Under the pieces are notes generated by a model that saw only the letters and a list, made by a program, of their open reading frames with translations, made no database searches and was not told the DNA's origin. A program made the position numbers and the translations under genes. DNA of 64,000 nucleotides from positions 62,001 through 126,000 of the forward strand of contig JAACJK010000171.1 of the NCBI GenBank assembly GCA_013368325.1. Direction: 5' to 3'. Shown piece by piece: positions 46,879 through 57,214 of this stretch (positions are counted from its first letter, which is position 1; the number at the start of each line of letters is the position of its first letter). This DNA comes from Ephemerocybe angulata. Lineage: Eukaryota > Basidiomycota > Agaricomycetes > Agaricales > Psathyrellaceae.

Positions 46879-48497
46879 GCACTTTTGGTCGTTGCCAATG
46901 CCGTTGGTTTGCCGTTGGTCAATTCAAAGTCGGCGCCTCACAAATTTACGCAACTATTACAGCCGGTATGTATTCCCACTGTCGACGTATTCTGTGTCCT
47001 GAAAATGCCAAAAGCAGCAGCGTTGTATGTGCCCTATCAGGGGTTTGATCATGAACCAACGTTGTCAACCTATCCAACGCGACGGTCCACCCACAAAACA
47101 ACGCGCCGAAGCCGTCACTGGACTATTTTCTGAGGCTTCCGTGATGCGTTCTTTCCCCATGGCCACCCGAAATTTTAGAGCGCAGGTTTTCCAATGGCCC
47201 AAGAGCTTAGGCGCCCATGGGGCCTGGGGCCGTACATTTCGGCTCGCAAGCCCGGATTGCTAAAACATTTTGGTCTTCACTTCAAATCTCGTACGTTGCG
47301 TTTGCGTTGCGTGCCTGCTTTGTGCCTGCTCGTACTCTATTGTATATGTTCATCAGCTTGTCGTAACGCTGCGCTGGGTAATCATATCTCTAACCTGCAG
47401 GGTCGATGAAAGTCCTGCAAGAGGCATTGTGGGGTATGCCCCTCCGACGCGCATGGAATCAGGATTCCTTCAAGTGAATCAGGAAGACTTGAAGTCAGGC
47501 TGCCCGCCAGAACGCGCTCTGCTACCCTTTGCGCACCCACTGTGCCTTCCTTTCGATAGGTAGATTTTGGCCCAAGATTACAAACTGAAATTAGGTTGGA
47601 CCCACACCGACCCACGCATCGTAAGCGGGGCGTGTACGGACTTCCAAGTTCTGCGAGAAAGCCGGAAAGCGCTCCATAAGTTACGAGAGGTGTATTCCGT
47701 GAGTGGGAAAAGGTTGGGAAAAGGTACGAGGAAGGTAACGCCCAACAAACGCTCGGCAGAATCAAGAACGAGCCGACGAGCGGATGAGAGGCCTGGCTCC
47801 GGCTGCCCCTGGATGTCCAACGGCCAGGCACGGATTGCAACTTACTGCGAACGCAGCGGAAGGTAAGTACTTACATACTACGATTGGGGTCATGACAAAT
47901 GGATCGACAATTGGAAGTAAGTACCGTAAGAAAGCATGCACCAAGTACTGTAATATAGGCCTGAGTACTGAGTGACATCCCTTCACCTTGCACGCTTGGG
48001 CGCGAATAATCACCCCTCCATCTACACGGTCGCTACCTACTTATTCCTTAGAAACCTTTGATTTTGTATCGATTCGGCAGAATTGCCATGAGGACTGGGC
48101 CAGGGGCGTGGGAGCGCGGTGCGAGTGATGGCGTAATACTAATGGGCGCCGCGCATCTCTGCCTCGTTCCCTCCCATTCCTTCTTGCTACCTTTACCTTC
48201 CTGCGCACCTCACCTAGCCGCCTACCTATGCCACCAAGACTTTTACTGAAATCTCGCCATTGCGCACGGAATGGGTCGAGCACTGGCGGTGCCGACGTAC
48301 CGATGCCAGACCTGACAAAGTGATGACGGACTCCTCATCGATGGAGGACTTCATTAGGGTGAAACAACAAAGGGTATGTGTACAAGAGCAGCACATATAA
48401 ATACATCGGTACTAACAGAAATAATGCTACAGAATTACAAATGATCATATCGATACACGAAATTCCAAAAGGTACGATCCTGGGGCTGTTGGCATCC
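46879..48497. other. 1.6-kb intergenic region
   Basis: No gene supported. Open frames reach about 150 residues (47382-47840, minus) but are Ser/Leu/Pro-rich without domains or splice logic. Confidence 0.45.
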
Positions 48498-50435
48498 CTA
48501 CTCCTCGTCATCCTCGTCGTCGCTATCTGTGCCAAAGATTAGCTCCTCAAACGTCAAAGCCCGCTTCGACATTGAGCTTTTATCGTGGCTTTCGTACTCC
48601 TCATCGCTCAGGTCATCATCATCGCTGTCCCTGCCGAAAACCTTTTCGTCGAACTTGAAAATTCGCGCTCTATCCGGGGACTCCTCTTGGCGTACAACTC
48701 CACCGTCGCTATCCGAACCAAACACATCCTCCTCCGGTATAAAAACTTGCTCCATTATCTCTGGACTCTCCTCACATGGGGAGGAATGTGCCGCCAGCAC
48801 CTGTTCGATCCATTCTTGATCTTCGAAAGGCACTCCGCTACAACGCGGCGGAGTCCTGGGACTGCAGGGAGTGATGAGGGTCCAGGGATTGAAGCCCTTG
48901 TCATCTATCGTGGTTGTAGGCTCTTCGCGAGCTCCAGCACTCTGAAGTGCAGATCCACTCAAGGGTTCTGGTGTTTGCGTGAGCATATACGCGATAAATG
49001 CAGGTGGATATGCACGTACCATCCTCTTTCTCGCCCCCCTTGAGCCTTTTAGCCTCGGGTTCAGGGACCTCTGACTGCGCGATTTCGCGATACTCGGCCC
49101 TCTTCTCCCCTTCTTCGGTGGCTCCCTTGTCGGCCCCCTCGGCGTCCTCCGATTCGAGTACCGAGCGTTTTCGCTTGAGCTTGTTCTTGTTCTTGCTGGG
49201 AGGCGGTGGAGTGGCCAGTCTGCTGCCACGGTGTCAATAATTAGCGGCAGGTAAAAAATATGTGTTACTAACCTTCGCGTCCCTTTCCTCTCGCAAGGAG
49301 ACGGAGGATCATACGTATCCAGATCGTATTCGTCCCTGGCCCTCTCCTCTTCCCTCCTCCTCCATTCCATGTAGTGCGTTTCTTCCTGGCGGAGGATTCC
49401 GACAAGAGGGCGCGTCGTGGTATCATCGTCCCCGTCGTCCTCAACGGAATCGGTAACGAAAAGGAAATCATCTATGTCTTCGTCCTCGTCGTTGTGGTCG
49501 CCTTCTCCAGTTTCAGTGTCATCGATGATTTCATTATCCTCGTCATCAAGCTCCTCAAGGTCAGATACCTGGTCCTTCTCTTCATCGTCGTCGTCGGTCT
49601 GGCTGTTCCATGCAATAATCATTGAAGCCGTGGGTACCGGGGACCTGGGGCGAAATGCGAGTGGCTTGAAACAGGCCTCTCCCTCCGAGTCGGCGACCCG
49701 ATGAGCCTCGTGGGGCACTTCTTGGGCCAGTGCAGGTCGGGAGTCCCCTGTTGCATGTGGAGGAACGAAGACAGGTGCGCGCTGAACTGGAGGAGGTCTA
49801 AAGACCGGACTACCATCGAACCCCGTCTGCTCCGGGAAACGGGCTTGAGCTACCGACTTCTGGGATTTGAAGACCGGCTGGGGCATGAACGCCGGAGGAG
49901 GAGGGCGGAAGACTGGGGTGAGACGTCTGATTGACTTGGGCGAAGCGGCGCTTGGGTTGAAGAAGCCGACGGAAGCCTGTTTGGCTTGTCTGTGCTGGGT
50001 TTGCACGCTGCTGGCCTCGACCCTCGTGGTGGTAGCCTCTTCGACATTAGCTTTGGGCGCCTTGTTGGTAAAGGGTGGTCGTTGGGTCGGGGTTTGATGC
50101 CATCGGCTCGGCTGTTGAGGTTTCCCTGTTGTGGCAGCGATGTGCATCCCCTTCACCTTCATGAACTCGAATGTCTTCATCAGGTTTGAGCAGACGCCGG
50201 GGGCAGGCTCGTACGCGAAGATGGCGGGTGGTGGGTTGGCGGGCCGTTTTAGTGAAGGGATGTTGAGGAGTGGCGTGGATTCAAAAGGGTCATCGAGCGA
50301 TGGTGGCTCGGGGGCAACGACTGGGCTGCTCGTCTCCCTCTTCGACCTCATCGGGATGAGTAGGGGGGTTCCTCTATGCATGGGCATTGTTGTATGCGAG
50401 AGAGGTGGTGCGTTGGTGTTAAAGGGAGGAGGCAA
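48498..50435 (-). CDS. Acidic, disordered nuclear-type protein of unknown function
   Basis: Three exons (50435-49273, 49222-49020, 48967-48498) close in frame at 611 residues. An unspliced frame of 645 residues also exists here, but splicing replaces its Arg/Ser-rich nonsense-like middle by a sensible segment with a classical nuclear localisation signal (KNKNKLKRKR) and EAKRLKGGEKED. The N-terminal half is Pro-rich with repeats of the type PVFRPPP. An acidic belt follows (SQTDDDDEEKD, DDEDNEIIDD). The C-terminus has three similar acidic FGSDSD/FGRDSD/FGTDSD modules, the last ending DDEDDEE. I do not recognise a family; composition suggests a chromatin or transcription-associated protein (inference). 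Confidence 0.7.
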   Translation of the reverse strand: MPPPFNTNAPPLSHTTMPMHRGTPLLIPMRSKRETSSPVVAPEPPSLDDPFESTPLLNIPSLKRPANPPPAIFAYEPAPGVCSNLMKTFEFMKVKGMHIAATTGKPQQPSRWHQTPTQRPPFTNKAPKANVEEATTTRVEASSVQTQHRQAKQASVGFFNPSAASPKSIRRLTPVFRPPPPAFMPQPVFKSQKSVAQARFPEQTGFDGSPVFRPPPVQRAPVFVPPHATGDSRPALAQEVPHEAHRVADSEGEACFKPLAFRPRSPVPTASMIIAWNSQTDDDDEEKDQVSDLEELDDEDNEIIDDTETGEGDHNDEDEDIDDFLFVTDSVEDDGDDDTTTRPLVGILRQEETHYMEWRRREEERARDEYDLDTYDPPSPCERKGTRRLVTHIFYLPLIIDTVAADWPLHRLPARTRTSSSENARYSNRRTPRGPTREPPKKGRRGPSIAKSRSQRSLNPRLKGSRGARKRMVRAYPPAFIAYMLTQTPEPLSGSALQSAGAREEPTTTIDDKGFNPWTLITPCSPRTPPRCSGVPFEDQEWIEQVLAAHSSPCEESPEIMEQVFIPEEDVFGSDSDGGVVRQEESPDRARIFKFDEKVFGRDSDDDDLSDEEYESHDKSSMSKRALTFEELIFGTDSDDEDDEE

Positions 50436-50799
50436 AGGGCTTTAGCCGAGATCTCGCGTTTCTCCGTGATAAATCGAGTGGCACAGCGATCAACACCCTA
50501 TTTCGCGGCTTTTGGGATAGTTGATCTATGGTGGGGGTGATTGTAGAAGCTCGAAGGGCACCAGGAGAGAGTATAGACGCGTCGATGAAGATGGTTGAAG
50601 TTCAACACTCGAACGAACACGATCGCCATTACGCCGTGCGGAGGCTGAATCCGACCGTTCCATATTAGGAGCACTGCTCTGCATTGACTCGTGGAGGACA
50701 ATGCAGGACAATGGGATGATCTCGGTGTTATTCTACGATGGTTACCGTATACTTTTCCTTTTGTTCGATTCATTAGGCTTATGCGTTGATTGGGTGGCT
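50436..50799. other. Promoter region of the acidic protein gene, no other gene
   Basis: Nothing further recognised between the start codon at 50435 and the target duplication of the transposable element. Confidence 0.5.
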
Positions 50800-50808
50800 A
50801 TCAATTAC
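50800..50808 (+). repeat. Left target-site duplication of the 845-bp element
   Basis: ATCAATTAC directly abuts the first base of the left terminal inverted repeat and is repeated exactly at the right end (51654-51662). Confidence 0.85.
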
Positions 50809-51653
50809 GGATAATTCTATTGGGCAACCCCGTTGCCCCGCGGCAACGGGGTTGCCACAACATTCTGAGCCCAAAACTATCAGGCAACCTCAAAGTCCTT
50901 CCGGCACGCCTTTGCCTCTCATGCCGGATGATCAAATCAGCTTGGTAAGCCCCGGCAGGCCCCGGCAGGCCACTCCCGCCACTCAGGCTGGTCGATCTTT
51001 GAGGATGGTAAAACCGCACTCCCTTGGATTTGACGAATGAGTAGACGGAGATTTAGGGCGTCTCTGTGCATAGGTGCTGGTGTCGCCTGTAAAGGTATGC
51101 AGGTGACTCCTGGTGCCCTTAGGATGACCTCTGTAAGGCTCAGTATGCACAGATAGCATGATCAAAGCCCCCAATGCAAAACCGTACGTATCACATCTAG
51201 GGTGCAATTTATATAGCAAAGACAGGCCATGAGAGTGCCTTTCTGATATATTCAAGCACCAGTCCTCAGGCTCTGTGGCTACTCGACTCGGATATCACCA
51301 AGATATCACAGTCAAGCGTCAACATCATCGTACTGATGGGCCATACATACCCCAGTGCTTGCTCTACACAGCGCGCTCCATACTTAGAACACATGTACAT
51401 ATCTCCCCCTAGCCTTGCTATACTCATTTTGACACCCACTGAGAAACTATAAGTCCTTAATCTGCTTCGTGACCCCAACCCGAGTGCTGAGCCGCCTCAG
51501 CCAGGCCTGAGCGCAAGTCAGCGGGCTGCCAATTTATTGATGGCGCTCGGCACGACATATTCACCAGCAAGGAGGTTGCCGAATAACGAATACTTTCGAC
51601 GACGTTTGTAATGGGGTTGCTCGCGGCAAGGGGGTTGCCCAATAGAATTATCC
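50809..51653. mobile_element. Non-autonomous DNA transposon (MITE-like), 845 bp
   Basis: The ends are inverted copies: the left end begins GGATAATTCTATTGGGCAAC and the right end reads the same on the minus strand. The match continues to about 29 bases with one mismatch (CCCCGTTGCC left, CCCCCTTGCC right). Perfect 9-bp direct repeats ATCAATTAC flank it. Subterminal GGCAACC motifs recur inside both ends. No transposase or other convincing frame lies inside, so it must be mobilised in trans. A 9-bp duplication is most usual for Mutator-like elements, but the superfamily is not certain from the ends alone; hAT (8 bp) and other fungal families are alternatives. Confidence 0.88.
50823..50856. repeat. 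Perfect hairpin inside the left transposon end
   Basis: GGCAACCCCGTTGCC, a four-base spacer CCGC, and its exact reverse complement GGCAACGGGGTTGCC form a 15-bp stem. The outer arm overlaps the terminal inverted repeat, so the left end can fold on itself. The right end lacks the second arm. Confidence 0.85.
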
Positions 51654-51662
51654 ATCAATTAC
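51654..51662 (+). repeat. Right target-site duplication of the 845-bp element
   Basis: ATCAATTAC, an exact copy of 50800-50808, immediately follows the right terminal inverted repeat. Confidence 0.85.
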
Positions 51663-52142
51663 CTTCTTTCTTTCTTCGTCCTTCGAGGCGAGTTAAGTGC
51701 CACCGATTCCATGCTTTGTCGGAGAGGGCGTTTGGGTAATTATCGCACCGTTTGATCCGTCAACCGAAGCTCAAGCAGCAATCTCAAGAGAGCCAGAAAG
51801 TCCAAAACAACGAGTGAACCGTTATCGAGAGGCAGTGGGAGGCGAGAAATACATTATAGCTGGCGTAAGTACGCTAATCTTTCAGTGATTGTCTTATCGG
51901 ACTGCTATCTGCCGCTACGCGAGCCCTCTTAGTCGAGAAGAATGGGCGCCTAATTCACAAGAAGGCCACGGCAAATACAACCAAGCAAGCTTATGTAAGG
52001 TTATCGCAACCCAAAAACTGCGGGATCCCAGAGAGACCGAGTCACGATTTCAACCGAAACCGCGTTGTTCTTTCGCAAACCACGGTCATCGTCTCCCAAG
52101 CAAGTCCGTAGGACGATCCGACTCTCCGTAGACGCGTAATTA
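51663..52142. other. Intergenic, promoter of F-box-like gene
   Basis: A 63-residue frame at 51697-51888 is not supported by a family or by a plausible continuation. Nothing else recognised. Confidence 0.45.
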
Positions 52143-53288
52143 ATGCCCAGAAACCCCACCAAGACCGCTACAACGATGTCCGAGTCAAGATCTTTGAACG
52201 TCCATGCCCCCGTCACCAAGCTGTCTGCCGAAATCCTCGACGAGATTTTCGAGTTGGTGATCCTTTCCTTGGATTCCAAGGACTCTCCTAACTGGGATGT
52301 TATGGGAAACCAGAGAAGGGATCTCATGCTTGTCTCGAAGGCATGGCGCCAGAGGATCCTGTTCAACCCCAAACTTTGGGCACATGTCTTCCTAAACGCC
52401 GATGGGTACGATGACGATGAACTTGAAGACGTCTATGAGGCTCTTGGGAGGAATTTGGAGAAAAGTGGAGAACAGATGAGAACCTTGCACCTGGTTTCTC
52501 CTGGGATGGTCGACGAGGAGAACGCGGAGACTTCTGATACCAGAGACGCACTCACCATAGACCCGATGATACCACGACCTGGACTCGCCGATTTCATCTT
52601 GTCAATCCCGAACTGGCAAGAAGTTTACATCAGCCTCGAGGACTACGCCGATTTTGCAAGCGAGGTTTTCGACACCAGTTCGCAGCCGGGAAATACGTGG
52701 AGGTCGTTGCAGACGTTGGTTTTGGAAAGCAGCGAGAACCCACCAGTAGGAGAGGGAGAGGAGGCGCTCAACGTCAGTAAAGTGCGGATGACGAGAGCCA
52801 ATTTCCCTGCACTACGTAATGTGTCGCTAAACGTTCCCCGCTGCTACCTCACAGTGTGGTCCCTCCCGTGGGCGCAGCTTCGGACGCTCTCTCTGAAAGA
52901 CCTGATTGCCAAAACCTCCGATTATTTAAAAATCCTCGGGAGCTGCGCGGCGCTCGAAGACCTAGAGGTGGAGTTCGAATCCACACAGTGGCATAGCGAT
53001 TCGACACCCGACCTTCGTGCAAAACAGGCGAGGACGTCAACTACTCTGGTTCCCCGCCTGCGGATCGTCTCCATCGGGGGCTCCGGGAAAAACACAACAA
53101 GGCTATTATTCGACCAGCTCAATCTCCCGTCACTGCACTCCTTCACCTTCTCAGGTGACGCTGAGGAGACGGTGTTTCGAACTTCATTCCTGAAACTCCT
53201 GAAACGATCCAGTGTCCAACCCTCGACAGTCCGTCTCGAAATAACCGAGGGTAGCCTGAAAGGCATGTCCACCGCCTTCTTGGAGTAA
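52143..53288 (+). CDS. F-box-like/leucine-rich protein
   Basis: A single intron-free frame of 381 residues. An F-box-like motif is at about 25-75 (VTKLSAEILDEIFELVILSL, later RDLMLVSKAWRQRILFNPKLW). The rest has the irregular leucine-rich pattern of Agaricomycete F-box proteins: WRSLQTLVLESS, FPALRNVSLNVPR, LRTLSLKDL and LEDLEVEF. It presumably binds Skp1 in an SCF ubiquitin ligase, with the repeats choosing a substrate; the target is unknown. A second methionine at residue 12 (MSESRSL) is also a possible start. Such genes are highly expanded in these fungi. Confidence 0.75.
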   Translation: MPRNPTKTATTMSESRSLNVHAPVTKLSAEILDEIFELVILSLDSKDSPNWDVMGNQRRDLMLVSKAWRQRILFNPKLWAHVFLNADGYDDDELEDVYEALGRNLEKSGEQMRTLHLVSPGMVDEENAETSDTRDALTIDPMIPRPGLADFILSIPNWQEVYISLEDYADFASEVFDTSSQPGNTWRSLQTLVLESSENPPVGEGEEALNVSKVRMTRANFPALRNVSLNVPRCYLTVWSLPWAQLRTLSLKDLIAKTSDYLKILGSCAALEDLEVEFESTQWHSDSTPDLRAKQARTSTTLVPRLRIVSIGGSGKNTTRLLFDQLNLPSLHSFTFSGDAEETVFRTSFLKLLKRSSVQPSTVRLEITEGSLKGMSTAFLE

Positions 53289-53728
53289 TAGAGCCTAGGG
53301 CTACACAGTACAATTCTAGAGAGAGGATCAGTTTAATGTGATAGCTATTTGCATTGTAATCATAGTGTGTTGGCAATAATGCAAGGGAACTATCCTTGAT
53401 TGATTTGTGAAGCCGCTTTCATGAATGTATCATCTGTGTGTTGCATTGAAACCTGGTCCAATTACCGGGCTAGTGAGAATCACGATGCCGATGCTCAGAG
53501 TCATGGCTCAGTGCTAGCCAGCGGTGACCTTGTTATCGTCGTGCGAGAGTCCGCCCCAAACGATGGGTGGGTCTGGTCAGAAAAGAGTGCCCGCACTGCC
53601 AAGCCCCTCCTCGCGGAGAGGGAGAAGGTCGTTCCCCCTCTCCCTTGGTATTACTCAGTAAGAAGGGGCCTCATGCTGCTCGTGCTTAGACCGCTGGCTG
53701 GGGCGGTCCGTTCCATGACCTCTTCATA
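53289..53728. other. Intergenic, nothing recognised
   Basis: Between the F-box-like gene and the tRNA. A 109-residue plus frame has no family resemblance and is not called. Confidence 0.45.
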
Positions 53729-53813
53729 GAGCCCGTGGCGCAGCGGTTAGCGTTTCTGATTCCAGCACCTTGGTGTTTCCAGAAGGTCATCCGTTCAAAT
53801 CGGGTCGGGCTCA
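53729..53813 (+). tRNA. tRNA-Trp (anticodon CCA), with short intron
   Basis: The acceptor arms GAGCCCG and CGGGCTC pair perfectly, followed by discriminator A. The D arm is GCGC/GCGT with GG in the loop, and the T arm ATCCG/CGGGT encloses TTCAAAT. The anticodon CCA is at 53762-53764. A 12-nt intron (53766-53777, CACCTTGGTGTT) follows position 37, and its TGG can pair with the anticodon as in other intron-bearing tRNA precursors. The body strongly resembles eukaryotic tRNA-Trp. The pair 31-39 is A-C in the mature molecule. A T-run for Pol III termination follows within 6 bases. Confidence 0.9.
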
Positions 53814-53815
53814 CC

Positions 53816-53819
53816 TTTT
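53816..53819 (+). terminator. Pol III terminator of tRNA-Trp
   Basis: TTTT begins two bases after the end of the tRNA; a second run of five Ts follows about 20 bases later. Confidence 0.5.
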
Positions 53820-54202
53820 GAAGAAGAAGGGTTTCCTTTTTACGCGTCGTCGGTACAGCCTGTAAACAGAACGTTTAAATGCATTCGTATGACCGGCGCT
53901 TACTCGAGAACTAGTATTCGAGAACGACTGCCCTCCATCGCGCGGTCCCCAAGCTCCTACGTAAAGGCTACGTTGATGAGAACAGCAATTAATTCACAAT
54001 TACAATATAGGTGGAAAGGGGAAGCAGTTCGAGGCCATACAGGGCAAGCATGCTTGGGGAGCATCAACGGGGAATCCGGATTGACCGAGAACAGACCAAG
54101 TCAGGACAGGAGTGTTCTCCCTTGCCCGCCCAGGCCGATTTCCAGAACGCAAGAAGGGTGGTTCAAGATCGATTAAAAGATTTGTTGTTTGGGGCGCGAT
54201 TG
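53820..54202. other. Intergenic between tRNA and SUMO gene
   Basis: No gene supported. It contains the 3' UTR of the SUMO gene on the minus strand. Confidence 0.45.
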
Positions 54203-54802
54203 TCACGTCGAAAGAGGGTCCCCACCGCCGACCTATTGCAAAGCAAGCTCAGTTCCGGTCAGAAAGGAGACTTCGGCTTGACGTACCTGCATCAAGAATG
54301 CGTCAATCTGGTCGCCATCCTCCATCCCAAGCTACGTGTTTTGGTAAGTATTCAGGCGGGTAGGGGCTGAAGATGCGGCATACCGAACCAGGGGTGTCCT
54401 CAGGCGTGATACGTTGGCCTTCAAAGACAAACTTGAAAGTGCCTAAGGAAGTTGCCGGATAGTGCGCGCCGAGGGGAGAGAAAGAGCATGCAGGGTTTTT
54501 GTCAAACAAAGTTCAACGCGGGTTGATATGCTTTGACGCACCAGAGTCCTTCTGGAATCGTTTCTGAGGGTGATGTGAGAGGGGCATCCTGGGTATTAAG
54601 CATTCGACAATCTCGTACCTCGACAACCTCAAATATCTTCTGGAACTTCATATTGGCCTTGACCTTGACGGTTACATCTACAATTGAAACGCGTCAGGCG
54701 CGTTCGGCACCGTAAAGCTCCCAGACTGGACGCACTTTGGCCCTCGTAACCGATGTTGAGGTTGAGCTTGGGCTTAACGTCCCCTTCCGGTTCTTGTGAC
54801 AT
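54203..54802 (-). CDS. SMT3: SUMO (Smt3) ubiquitin-like modifier
   Basis: Six small exons (54802-54736, 54677-54619, 54563-54542, 54442-54384, 54331-54287, 54232-54203) sum exactly to 93 residues; no long open frame exists. The protein reads as classic SUMO: KPKLNLNIGYEGQ, VTVKVKANMKFQKIFEVVEK, the 22-nt exon coding KRFQKDS, GTFKFVFEGQRITPEDTP, SLGMEDGDQIDAFLMQ and the di-glycine VGG. Six residues (GDPLST) after the di-glycine would be removed by a Ulp protease before conjugation to lysines of targets. A (CT)n tract lies about 40 bases before the start codon. The gene is head-to-head with ATG22, 270 bp apart. Confidence 0.95.
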
Positions 54803-55072
54803 GTTCGGCTTTTTATTGACAGTTTTGAGTTTCCGAGACGGAGAGAGAGAGAGAGGGAGCCAAACCTTGGATGATGGTGGTGGTACGCGAACAAGGAGGA
54901 ATTGAACAGAACGCGCGAGAGTCATTACATTACCTCCCGTGGGAATCATTTCCCCCATTTGTCAGCCCCTATGAAAGCTGTTTGGGCGCCAACCCCGATC
55001 TTGTCCTCTCCTTCCATCATCCCCGTCAGTGCTTCGTCGCCATCCATTCACACCCAAATGAACTGAGTACTT
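54803..55072. promoter_or_regulatory. Bidirectional promoter, SUMO / ATG22
   Basis: 270 bases between divergent start codons. On the SUMO side a CT dinucleotide tract (about 54840-54856) sits in the leader or core promoter. No TATA box is evident. Confidence 0.55.
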
Positions 55073-56994
55073 ATGTTCTTCACCTCCAAATACAAGCAGC
55101 ATCTCTATGGTTGGCTGAGCTACGCGTTTGCAAGGTGCGTTCCAAGATCCTGAACGGGGAGTCCAGCAATTCACCCCCCTTTCAGCGAGGTCTTCGTGAT
55201 TGTATCCTTGACTCTATTTCTACCTATATGCCTGGAACAATTTGCGAGGGATAATGGTTATCTCCTGCCAGATAAAACTGTTTCCTGTGTTTTGAAGGTA
55301 GCGGCCGCACCTCCCATTGGGGCACCGGAGGCACGATGCGTTGTGAAATTGGGATGGTTGTGGGTCGATACGGCCAGCTTTAGGTTCGTTTGACGCTAAT
55401 AAGGGGAAAGGAAAATCTGACTAACATATGGCATGACAGTCTATATGTCTACTCCATTGCTGTAGCCCTACAGGCTTTAACAGTCATTTCAATGGGAGGG
55501 ATTGCCGACCATCGTCAGTTACTCGTTTGTTACTCAACTCCTGATAAACTTACCCTATGGATAGCGCCTCACCGAAAACGCCTGCTCGTCTTCTTCGCCC
55601 TTCTTGGCTCTATCTCCGCGACGCTATTTCTCGTGCTACCATCGACCTCGCCAATATGGCCTGTGGCAGCCCTTCTAGCCATGTTCGCCAACGTCGGCTT
55701 CGGTGCTTCCATAGTCGCAATGAACGCATATTTGCCTACCTTGGCAAAAGAGGATCCAGAAGTCCTCGAACTCTCAAAGCAGCTGGCCGACCATCAGCCC
55801 AGGGCAAGCCACAGCCAGGAGAATGACCCCGACTCCTCAGAACCTCTCCTCGCCCGTGCTCCCTCGGTCCCGCCCACGGAAGACATCCAGGCCCAATACG
55901 ATGCAACACTTTCAGCCACCACGGCGCGCATTTCTTCTCATGGCATTGCATGGGGCTACATAGCGGGCATAGTACTCTTGTTCGTCGCACTAGTGCCAGT
56001 GACACTGCTTCACGGCAGTACGTGGGCGTTGAGGCTTGCGATCGGCCTGAGTGGAATCTGGTGGGCTGTAGGAACAATCCCCGCGGCCATGTGGCTTCCG
56101 TCTGCAGACTCTAGTGACTCAGAGGAGTGGGGGACTGCTGAATGGCGGTTCGGGAAGGAGGTTCTAGGCGCGTGGATCAGGTTAGGGAACATGCTGCGGT
56201 GGTCTGAGGTCCGGAAGCTCCGGAACACTTTCAAGTACCTCTCTGCATGGTTTTTGTTGTCGGATGGTACATTCAATTGCCTTCTCTGAGCCTCACATCG
56301 TATCTGATCACAATAATTTGGTTTTAGGCTTCACCACCATCACGTCGACTGCGCTTCTCTTCGCCAAAACATCTCTATCGATGCCCTCATCCTCCCTCAT
56401 CCTCGTTGGAATTCTGACTCCATCTTCAGGTATCATAGGCTCCCTGGTCTGGCCGCGGATCCAGAAACGGCTCGGGTGGACGAACCTGAAAGTGCTAGTC
56501 CTCCTCGTTGTTCTCGCCAGCCTGATACCTGCCTATGGCTGCTTAGGCTTCCTCTTCGAAGGCCGACGGTCCGCACTCGGGGTTGAAATCAAGTTTGGCG
56601 GACTCACCACGCCAGGAGAGATGTACGGACTGGCCGTTGTCTTTGGCTCAGTATACGGAGCATTCCAAGGCTACGCACGTGCATTCTATGCAGAGCTCAT
56701 TCCTCCAGGCGAAGAAGCGCGGTGGTACGGCCTATTTTCGATCACCGACAAAGTGAGTGCTTGGGAGAAGTACCTTTCTCTGTTCGACCACTTACTGACA
56801 ATCATGTTTAGTCCTCGTCGTTCCTCGGCCCGCTCGTCGTCGGTTTGATAGCAGATACCACGGGCAACATTCGCTATGCATTCTTCTTCCTGGTTATTAT
56901 GATATGGGCAGCCCTCCCCGCTCTCCTCAGCGTTGATCTACAGTCAGGTCGTAGGGACGCTCGCAAATATCGATACCGAAGTTCCCATATGTAG
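55073..56994 (+). CDS. ATG22: Autophagy-related vacuolar amino acid effluxer Atg22 (MFS)
   Basis: Six exons (55073-55134, 55186-55383, 55440-55513, 55565-56266, 56328-56752, 56812-56994) close in frame at 547 residues. The Atg22 pattern starts with LYGWLSYAFASEVFVIVSLT and LFLPICLEQFARDNG and continues with LYVYSIAVALQALTVISMGG, HRKRLLVFFALLGSIS, GFGASIVAMNAYLPTLAKED and, late, YGAFQGYARAFYAELIPPGE and WYGLFSITDK. About twelve membrane helices are expected, with a polar loop at 200-260. In yeast Atg22 exports amino acids from the vacuole after breakdown of autophagic bodies. Each conserved helix is restored only by the splices, which supports the model. Confidence 0.93.
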
Positions 56995-57214
56995 TTTAGT
57001 ATAACCAACGTTTACGGTCTTGAATTGGCCTTGATTTCAAACGAAGGGCCAGGACAACGAGAAATAATCAACGGGCACTGCGATATCGTCAAATTCCGAA
57101 GGGAATCTCCTAATGTTTGAACTAAAGGGTGATAGACAACATCGTCAATGAGACGCGACTTGCATCGTTGCATGCAATACACATCGATCATCTCTTCGCT
57201 TTTGACCCACCCAC

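Noticed and set aside
49020..49272. Read-through version of the acidic protein (Arg/Ser-rich middle)
   Set aside because: Two good introns with matching phases give a more protein-like middle with a nuclear localisation signal.
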